The notes under the pieces were generated by a model. That model had not been told where the DNA came from. It ran no database searches and saw only the letters and a program-made list of their open reading frames with translations. A program made the position numbers and the translations under genes. A stretch of 64,000 nt of DNA from an uncultured Eubacteriales bacterium (GTDB taxonomy: Bacteria > Bacillota > Clostridia > Peptostreptococcales > Anaerovoracaceae), in NCBI GenBank assembly GCA_902775345.1, contig CACYLW010000007.1, forward strand, positions 62,001 through 126,000. Direction: 5' to 3'. This document shows positions 27,905 to 35,601 of this stretch, piece after piece. Each line of letters starts with the position of its first letter. The first letter of the stretch is position 1.

Positions 27905-28090
27905 AAATTCCTGGGATATGCGTTAAAGTCTTCATAATTGAACCTACACATACTTAAAGGGATTCCGATGCGGAAGCATTATGTAAAGCCTCCTCAGAGT
28001 GGACTACAGAAGCCAGGCTCAGGAAGTACCCACCTTATCAATAAACGATAGGGCGTCAATTAAAGGCTTAAACGGTATTCCGGGTTTTTA
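27905..28090 (+). ncRNA. Structured non-coding RNA, family not certain (6S-like candidate)
   Basis: No reading frame fits. A long closing helix pairs 27910-27932 with 28063-28084 and continues with TAATTGA (27935-27941) to TCAATTA (28056-28062). Inside are a hairpin TTCCG-ATG-CGGAA (27963-27975), an imperfect stem-loop at 27989-28026, and CCTTATC / GATAGGG (28033-28039 with 28047-28053). An alternative 5' pairing is CATAAT (27933) with ATTATG (27978). The closing helix runs into GGGTTTTTATTTTC, like an intrinsic terminator. Length near 185 nt and a rod with a central open region suggest 6S RNA, but I cannot confirm that from memory of the family. Confidence 0.5.
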
Positions 28091-28138
28091 TTTTCTTTGA
28101 TTTTTCATTATTTTGTGTTACATTTGCATGTGACGGAT

Positions 28139-28254
28139 GGTATTCCATTTGGAAACTATACCGGGCACAACCCGATAATGATGACCACGCCACCCGTTTC
28201 AGGGTGGTTTTCTCATTTTTTCGGTATTGTGCCACATGGAAAGGAGAAAATCTA
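28139..28254 (+). promoter_or_regulatory. 5' leader of yhdT-panF with alternative pairings (possible riboswitch or attenuator)
   Basis: The leader holds a hairpin GGTAT-TCC / GGA-ATACC (28139-28162) with a 4-nt bulge AACT, then GGGCACAACCC, a terminator hairpin (28190-28220), and a segment CGGTATTGTGCC (28222-28233). GGCACAA (28164-28170) can pair with TTGTGCC (28227-28233). GGTAT occurs both before and after the terminator, and either copy can pair with ATACC (28158-28162). Such competing helices in front of a pantothenate transporter suggest ligand or translation control. The sensor is not identified. Confidence 0.55.
28190..28220 (+). terminator. Terminator hairpin inside the panF leader
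   Basis: A 6-bp GC-rich stem (CCACCC / GGGTGG) with loop GTTTCA, followed by TTTTCTCATTTTTT. It ends 34 bp before the yhdT start codon, so it would stop transcription before the operon unless prevented. Confidence 0.75.
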
Positions 28255-28536
28255 ATGAAGTCTATTACTACAAGAGAGCAGAAAGAAAAACAGATCAGAC
28301 GGGAGGCAAGAGCCACACTGATACTGTTCGTAATCTGCTTCGTATGGAATGTTGGCTTTGCTTACGGTCTGTCGGGAACGGGTGCGAGATTATTCGGCCT
28401 GCCGGTATGGTGGCTTATCAGTACACCGGGCATGTTTATTATTGCCGTGATCGGAGTCGTCATTCTGCTGAAAAAAATCTTTGTGAATTTTGACCTTGAA
28501 GACAATGAGGAAGGAGGCGATCTCAATGCTCAGTAA
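28255..28536 (+). CDS. yhdT: YhdT family small membrane protein (DUF997)
   Basis: A 93-residue protein with two hydrophobic segments (about 19-40 and 55-76), a basic N-terminus and an acidic tail. The WNVGFAYGL and PVWWLISTPGMF stretches and the location directly before panF match YhdT, a small protein found with the pantothenate symporter in many bacteria. Its role is unknown; a subunit or stability factor for PanF is an inference. The start ATG 28255 follows AAAGGAGAAAA. It overlaps panF by 11 bp. Confidence 0.8.
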   Translation: MKSITTREQKEKQIRREARATLILFVICFVWNVGFAYGLSGTGARLFGLPVWWLISTPGMFIIAVIGVVILLKKIFVNFDLEDNEEGGDLNAQ

Positions 28537-30055
28537 AAAAGCGATCGTGCTCATCATCCTCATTCTCTATCTTCTCATAAACCTCTGGCTCGGAATAAGG
28601 GCCAGCAGAAAATCAGCAAGAGAAAACGCTGATAAGGGATTCCTTTCAAACTATTTTGCCGGTTCACGCAGCATGGGCGGCGTAGTACTGGCAATGACTC
28701 TTGTCGCAACATACACAAGCGCAAGCTCATTCCTCGGAGGACCGGGGCTGGCATCCAGCTTCGGAATGTCGTGGTCATGGGTCGCAGGTGTGCAGATAGG
28801 CGCAACGTTCCTGACTCTGGGTGTGCTTGGTAAAAAATTCGCCATGATCTCGAGGAGAACGAACTCAGTAACAATAAACGATTACCTGCGTGCCCGCTAT
28901 AATTCGCCTGCAGTAGTCATAGTCTGCGGTATTGCAATGGTAATATTCTTTATTACCCAGATGATAGCTCAGTTCATAGGCGGAGCCACGCTTCTTCAGA
29001 CCGTGACCGGACTGCCTTACTGGGCCGGCCTGCTTCTTTTCGGAGCGGTTGTTATTATCTATACCTCTGTAGGCGGGTTCAAGGCTGTTGTTACAACAGA
29101 TACGATCCAGGGTATAGTTATGACATGCGGAACCTTCCTGTTGCTGTTCTTCGTTATAAAGGAAGCAGGAGGAATGGTCAACATAATCAGTACACTGGAT
29201 GCCAATAATCCGGGATGGGACCTTATGGGCAAGGGTGAGTACGGAGCTGAGATAGCAGCTCTGAGGCCTGGAGCGCTGATCTCATTCTGGGTGCTTGTAG
29301 GCATCGCGGTGCTCGGACTCCCGCAGACTGCCGTCAGATGCATGGGCTTCAAGGATACTGAGTCGATGCATAAGGCGATGATCTATGGAACTGTAGTGAT
29401 CGGCATTCTCATGATAGGAATGCACCTTGCCGGAACACTTGCATTTCCGCTTCTGCCTGAAGAAGGACTTGCAAGCACAGATCAGGTCATCCCGTATGTA
29501 GTCATGAAATACATGCCTGCGTGGGCAGCCGGATTCTTCCTGGCGGCTCCGCTTGCTGCAGTAATGTCTACGATCGATTCACTTCTGATACTTGCTTCAG
29601 CAACGATCATCAAGGACATATACGTCCACTACATCAAGAAGGTTCCTTTCGACAGCGGGGAAGCCGAAAAACCGGAATATGAAGACGCGTATAAGAAGGT
29701 TCCGCAGTACAGCTTTGCACTGACTGCAGGTATAGGAATCGTTGCATGCCTCCTTGCTCTGAATCCGCCTGATGTTATCGTGTGGATCAATCTGTTTGCG
29801 TTCGGAGGCCTCGAAGCAACATTCTTCTGGCCGGTAATCGGCGGGCTTTACTGGAAGAAAGGCAACAGCAAGGCATGCCTCGCATCAGTGATATGCGGTC
29901 TTGCAGTGTTCATCTTCTTCAACAGAGTCAAGATACTGCCGCTCGGAATACATGAGATCATTGCAGGCCTTATAGTCAGCGGAATAGCGTACTTTGCAAC
30001 AGGATCCATTTGTAACGAGGAGCCTGATGCCGAAATGATTAAAAAATGCTTCTAG
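28526..30055 (+). CDS. panF: Sodium/pantothenate symporter
   Basis: Sodium:solute symporter (SSS) family transporter that imports pantothenate, the precursor of CoA. The 509-residue protein has about 13 membrane segments. SSS features include the YFAGSRSMGGVVLAMTLVAT stretch, SVGGFKAVVTTD near residue 184, and the APLAAVMSTIDSLL motif near 342-355. The ATG at 28526 follows AGGAGG and overlaps yhdT. Pairing with YhdT supports PanF over the proline symporter PutP. coaE, the last CoA-synthesis gene, is 5 kb downstream. Confidence 0.9.
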   Translation: MLSKKAIVLIILILYLLINLWLGIRASRKSARENADKGFLSNYFAGSRSMGGVVLAMTLVATYTSASSFLGGPGLASSFGMSWSWVAGVQIGATFLTLGVLGKKFAMISRRTNSVTINDYLRARYNSPAVVIVCGIAMVIFFITQMIAQFIGGATLLQTVTGLPYWAGLLLFGAVVIIYTSVGGFKAVVTTDTIQGIVMTCGTFLLLFFVIKEAGGMVNIISTLDANNPGWDLMGKGEYGAEIAALRPGALISFWVLVGIAVLGLPQTAVRCMGFKDTESMHKAMIYGTVVIGILMIGMHLAGTLAFPLLPEEGLASTDQVIPYVVMKYMPAWAAGFFLAAPLAAVMSTIDSLLILASATIIKDIYVHYIKKVPFDSGEAEKPEYEDAYKKVPQYSFALTAGIGIVACLLALNPPDVIVWINLFAFGGLEATFFWPVIGGLYWKKGNSKACLASVICGLAVFIFFNRVKILPLGIHEIIAGLIVSGIAYFATGSICNEEPDAEMIKKCF

Positions 30056-30078
30056 TTGTGGTATAGTAACAGTTAACA

Positions 30079-30107
30079 TTAACACATTAGTGCAATGGTA
30101 ATAAAAT
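30079..30107 (+). promoter_or_regulatory. Promoter for the P1 peptidase-polA-coaE unit
   Basis: TTAACA (30079-30084), an exact 17-bp spacer and TAAAAT (30102-30107), 31 bp before the ATG at 30138. It lies in the 82-bp gap after panF. Confidence 0.65.
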
Positions 30108-30137
30108 AAGCCGTTATATAGAACCAAAGGATGTCAT

Positions 30138-32060
30138 ATGGCTATCAAAATGATCAGCATTACCGATATCGGTGGCTTCAAGCTGGGTAATGCGGAAAAC
30201 AAAGAAAAGGGTACCGGCTGCACGGTGATCGTGTGCGAAGAAGGTGCCGTAGGCGGAGTTGATGTAAGAGGCGGCGGTCCGGCTACCAGAGAGACTGATC
30301 TTCTCAGAAGTGAAAACACTGTTAATTCTGTTAATGCAGTTGTTCTCAGCGGCGGATCAGCCTTCGGCCTTGAAGCAGCCTCGGGCGTTATGCGGGAGCT
30401 TGCGGACAGAAAAATCGGCTTTGACGTGGGAGACGATATCGTAGTTCCTATCGTCTGCGGAGCATCACTGTACGATCTTCCTATAGGAGATCCAAAGGCG
30501 TTTCCTGATGTAAACATGGGTATTGAAGCCGTACAAAATGCTTACGAAGGATTTTTCGCGAAGGGCAATCATGGTGCTGGTACAGGTGCGACAGTCGGTA
30601 AGATCAAAGGCTATGGAAGGGCAATGAAATCCGGCCTCGGCGCTTTCGCTTGCGGTGACGGCGTCATAGAAGTAGGTGCGATCGCAGCTGTCAATGCTGT
30701 CGGTGATATATACAGCGGCTCAGGCAAAATAATTGCAGGATTGAGATCGGAAGACGGTAAATCTATTTACGGCACGATCAAAGCACTTAAGAACATGGTG
30801 CATGACAGTAAAGCCACCAATGAAGAAAGCCCGTCGTTCATCAATAAGTCGGATATAGATGAGGCCCTTGCTGCTGCAGCCAGACAGTATGAGGAAGAAA
30901 AAGCGGCAGCTATGGTTGCTGAAGTGCAGACGGAGGAACCGGCTGAGGAGCCGGCACCAGAAGCAGATACGGCAGAAGAAATCTGTGAAGAGCCGGCACC
31001 AGAAGCAGATACGACAGAAGAAATCTGTGAAGAACCGGCACAGGAAGCAGATACGGCAGAAGAAGCAGAAGAAGCTGAATCTGTAGTTTATGAAGAAATC
31101 CATGAAGAACCGGCTGAAGAGCCTTATGAAGAATTCATCCCGGAAACACCATCTGCGGACAACTATACAGAACGCGTTGCAAATGACGAGGTGTCGATCC
31201 CTGTTATAATGGCTGAACCTGAGTGTTCAGAAGCAGCTGAGGAGTGTTCTGCCGAAGAACATGCAGAAGAGAACTTTGAGGAAGAAACCTTCGAAGAGAT
31301 GCCTGCAGAAGAAACCTGTGAAGAGTCTGCAGAGGAAACATTCGAAGAAACGCCCGAAGCAGAACAGGAAGCGCATGAAGCCTTTGAGGAAACGTTCATG
31401 TCCGAGGGACCGGAACCTGCCTGGGAACCGGAATATGACAGCTTAGAAACAGCGGAAGAGGATTTTGCCGGGGAACCTGCAGAGGAAGCCTTTGAAGAAG
31501 AGCCTTTAGAGGAGCCTTTTGATGCAGAGCCTGAAGCAGAACAGGAAGCGTATGAAGCCCTTGAGGAGGCGTTCAAAGCTGAGGCTTCAGAACCGGAACC
31601 TGCCTGGAAACCGGAATATGACAGTTTGGAAACCGCGGAAGAGCATTTTGCTGAGGAACCTGCAGAAGAGGTCTTTGCCGAGGAATCTGCAGAAGAGACT
31701 TTCGAAGAGATGCCTGCAGAAGAAATCGTTGAAGAACCTGCAGTTCTTACGCGTGAAGAGATGGGTTATGATATTGTTTTCAATACGACCATTTCATGCC
31801 TTGTCACCAATGCTGCTCTGACCAAGTCGCAGGCCAACAAGCTCGCGTCAATTCTTCATGATGCCTATGCAAGAGCCATCAAGCCTGTCCACGGCACACT
31901 TGACGGAGATACGGTGTTCGTTCTTGCGACAGGTAAGCAGCAGGTGAATTTTGATGCCTTTGCTGCACTTGCTACAGATGTAATGCAGTACGCAATAATA
32001 GACGGAGCGCTGTCGGCAGAAAGAGCATATGGTCTGCCATCTGCAAGAGACATAAAATAA
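30138..32060 (+). CDS. P1 family (S58, DmpA/NylC-like) peptidase with a large acidic repeat insert
   Basis: N-terminal hydrolase of the DmpA/NylC group. Residues 1-250 match the alpha part (TDIGGFKLGNAE, VLSGGSAFGLEAASGV, GNHGAGTGATVGKI). Residues 540-640 match the beta part, which begins at the expected self-cleavage site N549-T550-T551; T550 would be the nucleophile. Between them lie about 285 residues dominated by Glu, Ala and Pro, with 14-residue and 59-61-residue repeats. Relatives are about 320-350 residues, so this one is nearly doubled. The insert sits exactly at the natural processing point, so both halves can still fold. Substrate unknown; in characterised relatives it is beta-peptides, D-aminoacyl peptides or nylon oligomers. 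Confidence 0.85.
   Translation: MAIKMISITDIGGFKLGNAENKEKGTGCTVIVCEEGAVGGVDVRGGGPATRETDLLRSENTVNSVNAVVLSGGSAFGLEAASGVMRELADRKIGFDVGDDIVVPIVCGASLYDLPIGDPKAFPDVNMGIEAVQNAYEGFFAKGNHGAGTGATVGKIKGYGRAMKSGLGAFACGDGVIEVGAIAAVNAVGDIYSGSGKIIAGLRSEDGKSIYGTIKALKNMVHDSKATNEESPSFINKSDIDEALAAAARQYEEEKAAAMVAEVQTEEPAEEPAPEADTAEEICEEPAPEADTTEEICEEPAQEADTAEEAEEAESVVYEEIHEEPAEEPYEEFIPETPSADNYTERVANDEVSIPVIMAEPECSEAAEECSAEEHAEENFEEETFEEMPAEETCEESAEETFEETPEAEQEAHEAFEETFMSEGPEPAWEPEYDSLETAEEDFAGEPAEEAFEEEPLEEPFDAEPEAEQEAYEALEEAFKAEASEPEPAWKPEYDSLETAEEHFAEEPAEEVFAEESAEETFEEMPAEEIVEEPAVLTREEMGYDIVFNTTISCLVTNAALTKSQANKLASILHDAYARAIKPVHGTLDGDTVFVLATGKQQVNFDAFAALATDVMQYAIIDGALSAERAYGLPSARDIK
30948..31073 (+). repeat. 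Tandem 42-bp coding repeat, about three copies
   Basis: Three consecutive units starting at 30948, 30990 and 31032 encode EPAPEADTAEEICE-like 14-mers. Units 1 and 2 differ by a single base; unit 3 is more diverged and changes at its end. It lies in the acidic insert of the P1 peptidase. Confidence 0.9.
31356..31700 (+). repeat. Direct 177-bp coding repeat, two copies
   Basis: Copies start at 31356 and 31533 with GAAGCAGAACAGGAAGCG. Both encode EAEQEA-E-A-EE-F followed by EPAW-PEYDSLETAEE-FA-EPAEE. The second copy has two extra residues (KAEASEPE against MSEGPE). Within the acidic insert of the P1 peptidase. Confidence 0.88.
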
Positions 32061-32075
32061 ACCGGAGATCAAAAA

Positions 32076-34742
32076 ATGAAAAAACTCATTCTCATTGACG
32101 GCAACAGTCTGCTGTTCAGAGCGTACTTTGCCATGAGACCAATGGTAACTTCCAAAGGCATTCACACCCAGGGTGTGTTTGCCTTTGTTAATATGCTTGG
32201 AAAGATCCTCAGCGACTATGAACCGTCTCATATGGCCGTGGCGTTCGACATGAAAGGCGGAACTTTCAGGCATGATGTCTACAAGGAATACAAGGCCGGA
32301 AGACTCAAGACCCCGCCTGAACTTCTCTCACAGATACCTGTGCTTCATGATGTTCTGGAGGCCATGAACATCGCTGTTTTTGAAGTGCCGCAGTATGAGG
32401 CAGACGACATAATAGGTACGGTAGCGGCAAGAGCTGAAAGAGACGGTCTTGATACTCTTGTAATTTCAGGTGACAAGGATGAACTCCAGCTGATCGGGCC
32501 GCACGTCAATGTTCTTATCAACAAACGAGGAATGAGTGAATTCGATCTTTACGATATAGACGCAATGCGTGAAAGGTATGATCTTACGCCTGAACAGTTC
32601 ATAGATCTCAAGGGACTGATGGGAGACAGCTCCGACAATATCCCGGGAGTACCTGGAATAGGAGAAAAGAAGGGTATCGCTCTTCTGCAGCAGTATGGTA
32701 CTCTTGAGAACCTTATCGAGCACGCAGATGAAGTAAAAGGGAAGATGGGCGAGAAACTGCGTGATAACATCGAACAGGCAAGAATGTCAAAATGGCTGGC
32801 AACGATAAACACACAGGCTCCTGTTGAATTCGAATGGGAAGATCTTGAACTGACCTCTCCGGATATTGAAAAGCTGATCGCGATATATACTGAACTCGAG
32901 TTCAATTCGTTCATCAAAAAACTGCAGGCAGGAATGACCGGGGAAGAAGGAACATCAGATCAGGTATCAGCTTCTGATTTCGATAAAGAGTTTGCTTCTG
33001 TAAAACGTACTGACCTGGAATCATTTGTCAAAGAAGTCGGCGACGGCAGTGTTGTATATATCGAAGCTGCCGCTGACGCAAATCATATCAATGAGCCGGA
33101 GATCAGATGCATATGCCTTTACAGCGAGGAAAAGAACCTTGCCTGTGTCAGGGAAGTGACTCCAATGGACAGCGGTGTAGTAACAGAGCAGATACTTGAT
33201 AAAAAGTACAGGCTCTGCGGCTGCGGTCTAAAACGCATACTGTATTCAATGCTTGCAGGGACGGATCTTGATCCTTATCCATATTACGACGCAATGATCG
33301 CGGAGTATCTTCTCGATGCCACCAGACAGAAGTATACTCTGGACAAGATGCTTTTGAGGTATGCCGGGTATGTCTCAAAGGAATCGGAATCAGAGATCAT
33401 GTCTGATGACATGTCTTATGATTCGCTTGCTGCGGATCCTGAAAGCCTTCTGAAAAGGGCATTTTATGTTTCCAGAGTAAGACCGGAACAGCAGAAATCT
33501 CTTGATGAGAACGGACTTGCGGAATTGTTTGAAAAGTGCGAAATGCCGCTCGTCCTGACTCTGGCCCGCATGGAACTTGAAGGCATAAGGTGCGAACCTT
33601 CGATACTGACAGAGATAGGGGATGAACTGGCTGAAAACATCGAAAAACTCGAAAAGGAAATATATGCCGAGGCCGGTACAGCATTCAATATAAACTCACC
33701 TAAGCAGCTTGGCGTTGTCCTTTTTGAAAATCTGAAGATCCCATACCCTAAAGCTGGTAAGAGCAAAAGCGGATCGTATTCGACAGCGGCGGACATACTG
33801 GACAAGCTGAAAGACGATCACAGCATAGTTGCTGAAGTGCTCGAGTATAGAAAACTTGCAAAACTCAAGAGCACATACGTCGACGGACTGCTGCCTCTGA
33901 TAGGTGCCGATGGAAGAGTAAGACCTCATTTCATGCAGACTGTAGCTGCAACCGGAAGACTGAGCTGCACCGAACCTAACCTTCAGAACATTCCGATCCG
34001 TGATGACTACGGACGACTGATACGTAAGGCATTCATTGCAGATGATGGGAAACTTTTTACTGGCTCTGATTATTCGCAGATCGAACTGAGGATCCTTGCG
34101 GCGCTCAGCGGTGACGAGTCACTTATAGCTGACTTCAGGGCAAGCAAGGACATTCACAGAGCTACAGCTTCAAGAGTGTTCGACATACCTGAAGAAGAAG
34201 TCACGGCACTCGACAGAACAAGAGCCAAGGCAGTCAATTTCGGTGTAGTATACGGCATGAGCGGATTCGGCCTAGGGGAAAGCCTGAATATCACAAGGAG
34301 TGACGCTCAAAAGTATATAAACGAGTATTTTGCAAAGCATGCCGCTGTAAAGGAGTACCTTGACAGGCAGATCGAAGCAGGAGAAGAGACACGCGAGATC
34401 AGGACGTATTTCAACAGAGTACGCAAACTGCCGGAATTTGCGTCGCGTAAGTTTATGGAACGTGAACTCGCAAAAAGACTCGCGATGAATACTCCTATTC
34501 AGGGTACGGCAGCTGATATAATAAAAATAGCCATGAATTCAGTTTCTGCTGAGCTTCACAAAAGAGGGCTCGAATCCAGGCTGATCCTCCAGATCCATGA
34601 TGAACTGATCGTGGAGGGACCTGCAAGCGAATCTGATGAGGTCATAGAGGTACTCGAATCCTGCATGATGGGCGCGGCAGATCTTGCTGTGGATCTTGTC
34701 TGCGATGTGCATTCGGGAACGACATGGTATGAACTTAAATAA
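32076..34742 (+). CDS. polA: DNA polymerase I
   Basis: Repair and Okazaki-fragment polymerase, 888 residues. The 5' nuclease domain occupies about 1-290 (LILIDGNSLLFRAYFAM, the YEADDIIGT metal motif, and GIGEKKG). The middle exonuclease-like region (about 310-480) lacks the Asp-x-Glu of active 3'-5' exonucleases, as is common in Firmicutes, so proofreading is probably absent. The polymerase domain has motif A DYSQIELRILAALSGD, the finger helix RTRAKAVNFGVVYGMSGFG and motif C QIHDELIVEG. It lies 15 bp after the P1 peptidase and 16 bp before coaE. Confidence 0.97.
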   Translation: MKKLILIDGNSLLFRAYFAMRPMVTSKGIHTQGVFAFVNMLGKILSDYEPSHMAVAFDMKGGTFRHDVYKEYKAGRLKTPPELLSQIPVLHDVLEAMNIAVFEVPQYEADDIIGTVAARAERDGLDTLVISGDKDELQLIGPHVNVLINKRGMSEFDLYDIDAMRERYDLTPEQFIDLKGLMGDSSDNIPGVPGIGEKKGIALLQQYGTLENLIEHADEVKGKMGEKLRDNIEQARMSKWLATINTQAPVEFEWEDLELTSPDIEKLIAIYTELEFNSFIKKLQAGMTGEEGTSDQVSASDFDKEFASVKRTDLESFVKEVGDGSVVYIEAAADANHINEPEIRCICLYSEEKNLACVREVTPMDSGVVTEQILDKKYRLCGCGLKRILYSMLAGTDLDPYPYYDAMIAEYLLDATRQKYTLDKMLLRYAGYVSKESESEIMSDDMSYDSLAADPESLLKRAFYVSRVRPEQQKSLDENGLAELFEKCEMPLVLTLARMELEGIRCEPSILTEIGDELAENIEKLEKEIYAEAGTAFNINSPKQLGVVLFENLKIPYPKAGKSKSGSYSTAADILDKLKDDHSIVAEVLEYRKLAKLKSTYVDGLLPLIGADGRVRPHFMQTVAATGRLSCTEPNLQNIPIRDDYGRLIRKAFIADDGKLFTGSDYSQIELRILAALSGDESLIADFRASKDIHRATASRVFDIPEEEVTALDRTRAKAVNFGVVYGMSGFGLGESLNITRSDAQKYINEYFAKHAAVKEYLDRQIEAGEETREIRTYFNRVRKLPEFASRKFMERELAKRLAMNTPIQGTAADIIKIAMNSVSAELHKRGLESRLILQIHDELIVEGPASESDEVIEVLESCMMGAADLAVDLVCDVHSGTTWYELK

Positions 34743-34758
34743 ATAACGGAGAACTGAC

Positions 34759-35355
34759 ATGATCAACATTGCAATAACCGGAGGCATCGGTTCCGGAAAA
34801 ACTCAAGTTACGAATTATCTTATAAGCAAAGGCTTTGTCGTAGTTGATGCCGACAGAATGTCACGTGAAATGACTTCTGCGGGAGGAAAGGCAATACCAT
34901 ATATCCGTGAAAAATTCGGTCCGTCCTTCATTCTTGAAGACGGAAGCCTTGACCGCGCTGCAATGAGAGATCTCGTTTTCAGGAATCCTGCAATGAAAAA
35001 GGTCCTCGAGGAAGGAACCACAAAAGTGGTCCTTGAAGACATCGAAGCCATAAAAAAGGAGAGGACAGCCAGCAATGACAAGGCGCTTTTCTTCGACATC
35101 CCGCTGCTTTTTGAGACAGGCAGTGAAGATGATTATGACGCAGTCTGGGTCGTCACAGCTGATTATGAAGTGCGCAAAAATAGAGTAATGGCAAGGGATG
35201 GAATAGAACCTTCCATTATTGATCTCATCATGGACTCTCAGGAAGGTGAGGAGAAAAAGGTGCAGCTTGCCGATAATGTTATTTATAACAACGGCACCCT
35301 TGAAGAACTCAGGGAAACAGTGGACCGGACTTTGAGATCTTATGGCTTAATTTAA
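34759..35355 (+). CDS. coaE: Dephospho-CoA kinase
   Basis: Final step of CoA synthesis: phosphorylates dephospho-CoA on the ribose. The 198-residue protein has the P-loop GGIGSGKT at 8-15, VVDADRMSREM near 29-39 and the lid region around KNRVMARDG. The ATG follows ACGGAGAACTG. The order polA-coaE is common in Firmicutes, although mutM is often between them and is absent here. Confidence 0.95.
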   Translation: MINIAITGGIGSGKTQVTNYLISKGFVVVDADRMSREMTSAGGKAIPYIREKFGPSFILEDGSLDRAAMRDLVFRNPAMKKVLEEGTTKVVLEDIEAIKKERTASNDKALFFDIPLLFETGSEDDYDAVWVVTADYEVRKNRVMARDGIEPSIIDLIMDSQEGEEKKVQLADNVIYNNGTLEELRETVDRTLRSYGLI

Positions 35356-35383
35356 ATTTTTTAAAAAAACTTTGATTATAGCC

Positions 35384-35412
35384 TTGCAAAATGATTTGAA
35401 GATGGTTATAAT
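35384..35412 (+). promoter_or_regulatory. Promoter of tRNA-Leu
   Basis: TTGCAA (35384-35389), an exact 17-bp spacer and a perfect TATAAT (35407-35412), 13 bp before the mature tRNA 5' end. Confidence 0.8.
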
Positions 35413-35425
35413 CCATAAGTGCCGT

Positions 35426-35510
35426 GTGGATGTGGCGGAATTGGTAGACGCGCATGGTTGAGGGCCATGTGGGTGAAACCGTGCTGGTTCGAGTCCAGTC
35501 ATCCACACCA
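35426..35510 (+). tRNA. tRNA-Leu (anticodon GAG)
   Basis: An 85-nt cloverleaf with a long class II variable arm. The acceptor stem GTGGATG pairs with CATCCAC, then discriminator A and encoded CCA. The D arm is TGGCGGAATTGGTAGACGC. The anticodon stem CATGG / CCATG has loop TTGAGGG, so the anticodon is GAG. The variable arm is TGGGTGAAACCGTG and the T arm is CTGGTTCGAGTCCAG. A run of eight T follows directly. Confidence 0.96.
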
Positions 35511-35518
35511 TTTTTTTT

Positions 35519-35565
35519 CCCGTGATAGTGATATCGTGTGGGTTCGACCCCCACCGCCGGCACCA
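35519..35565 (+). pseudogene. 3' fragment of a second (probably leucine) tRNA
   Basis: The 47 bases contain a variable-arm-like segment (GTGATAGTGATATCGTG), an intact T arm (GTGGG-TTCGACC-CCCAC) and a 3' acceptor strand CGCCGGC with ACCA. The matching 5' half (acceptor GCCGGCG, D arm and anticodon arm) is absent; upstream is the T run after tRNA-Leu(GAG). The sequence differs from the intact tRNA's 3' end, so it is not a duplicate of it. A large variable arm suggests a tRNA-Leu isoacceptor. Confidence 0.8.
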
Positions 35566-35601
35566 AATCAACCGGAAGTTAAAGTTATTAGGGAGGGTAT
35601 T

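Noticed and set aside
30948-31073. CRISPR-like array
   Set aside because: The 42-bp units are contiguous, without spacers, and are in frame in a coding gene.
30859-31086. Basic repeat protein encoded in another frame of the 42-bp repeats
   Set aside because: It is a frame shadow of the Glu-rich repeat; no start signal and Arg/Lys/Gln composition follow from the codons of the real frame.
35426-35565. Attachment-site pair of an integrative element
   Set aside because: The 3' ends of the intact tRNA and the remnant are not identical, they are only 55 bp apart and no integrase gene is present.
35419-35601. N-terminal extension of YajC
   Set aside because: The frame reads through tRNA-Leu and the tRNA remnant; ATG 35602 has GGGAGGG before it and starts the known domain.
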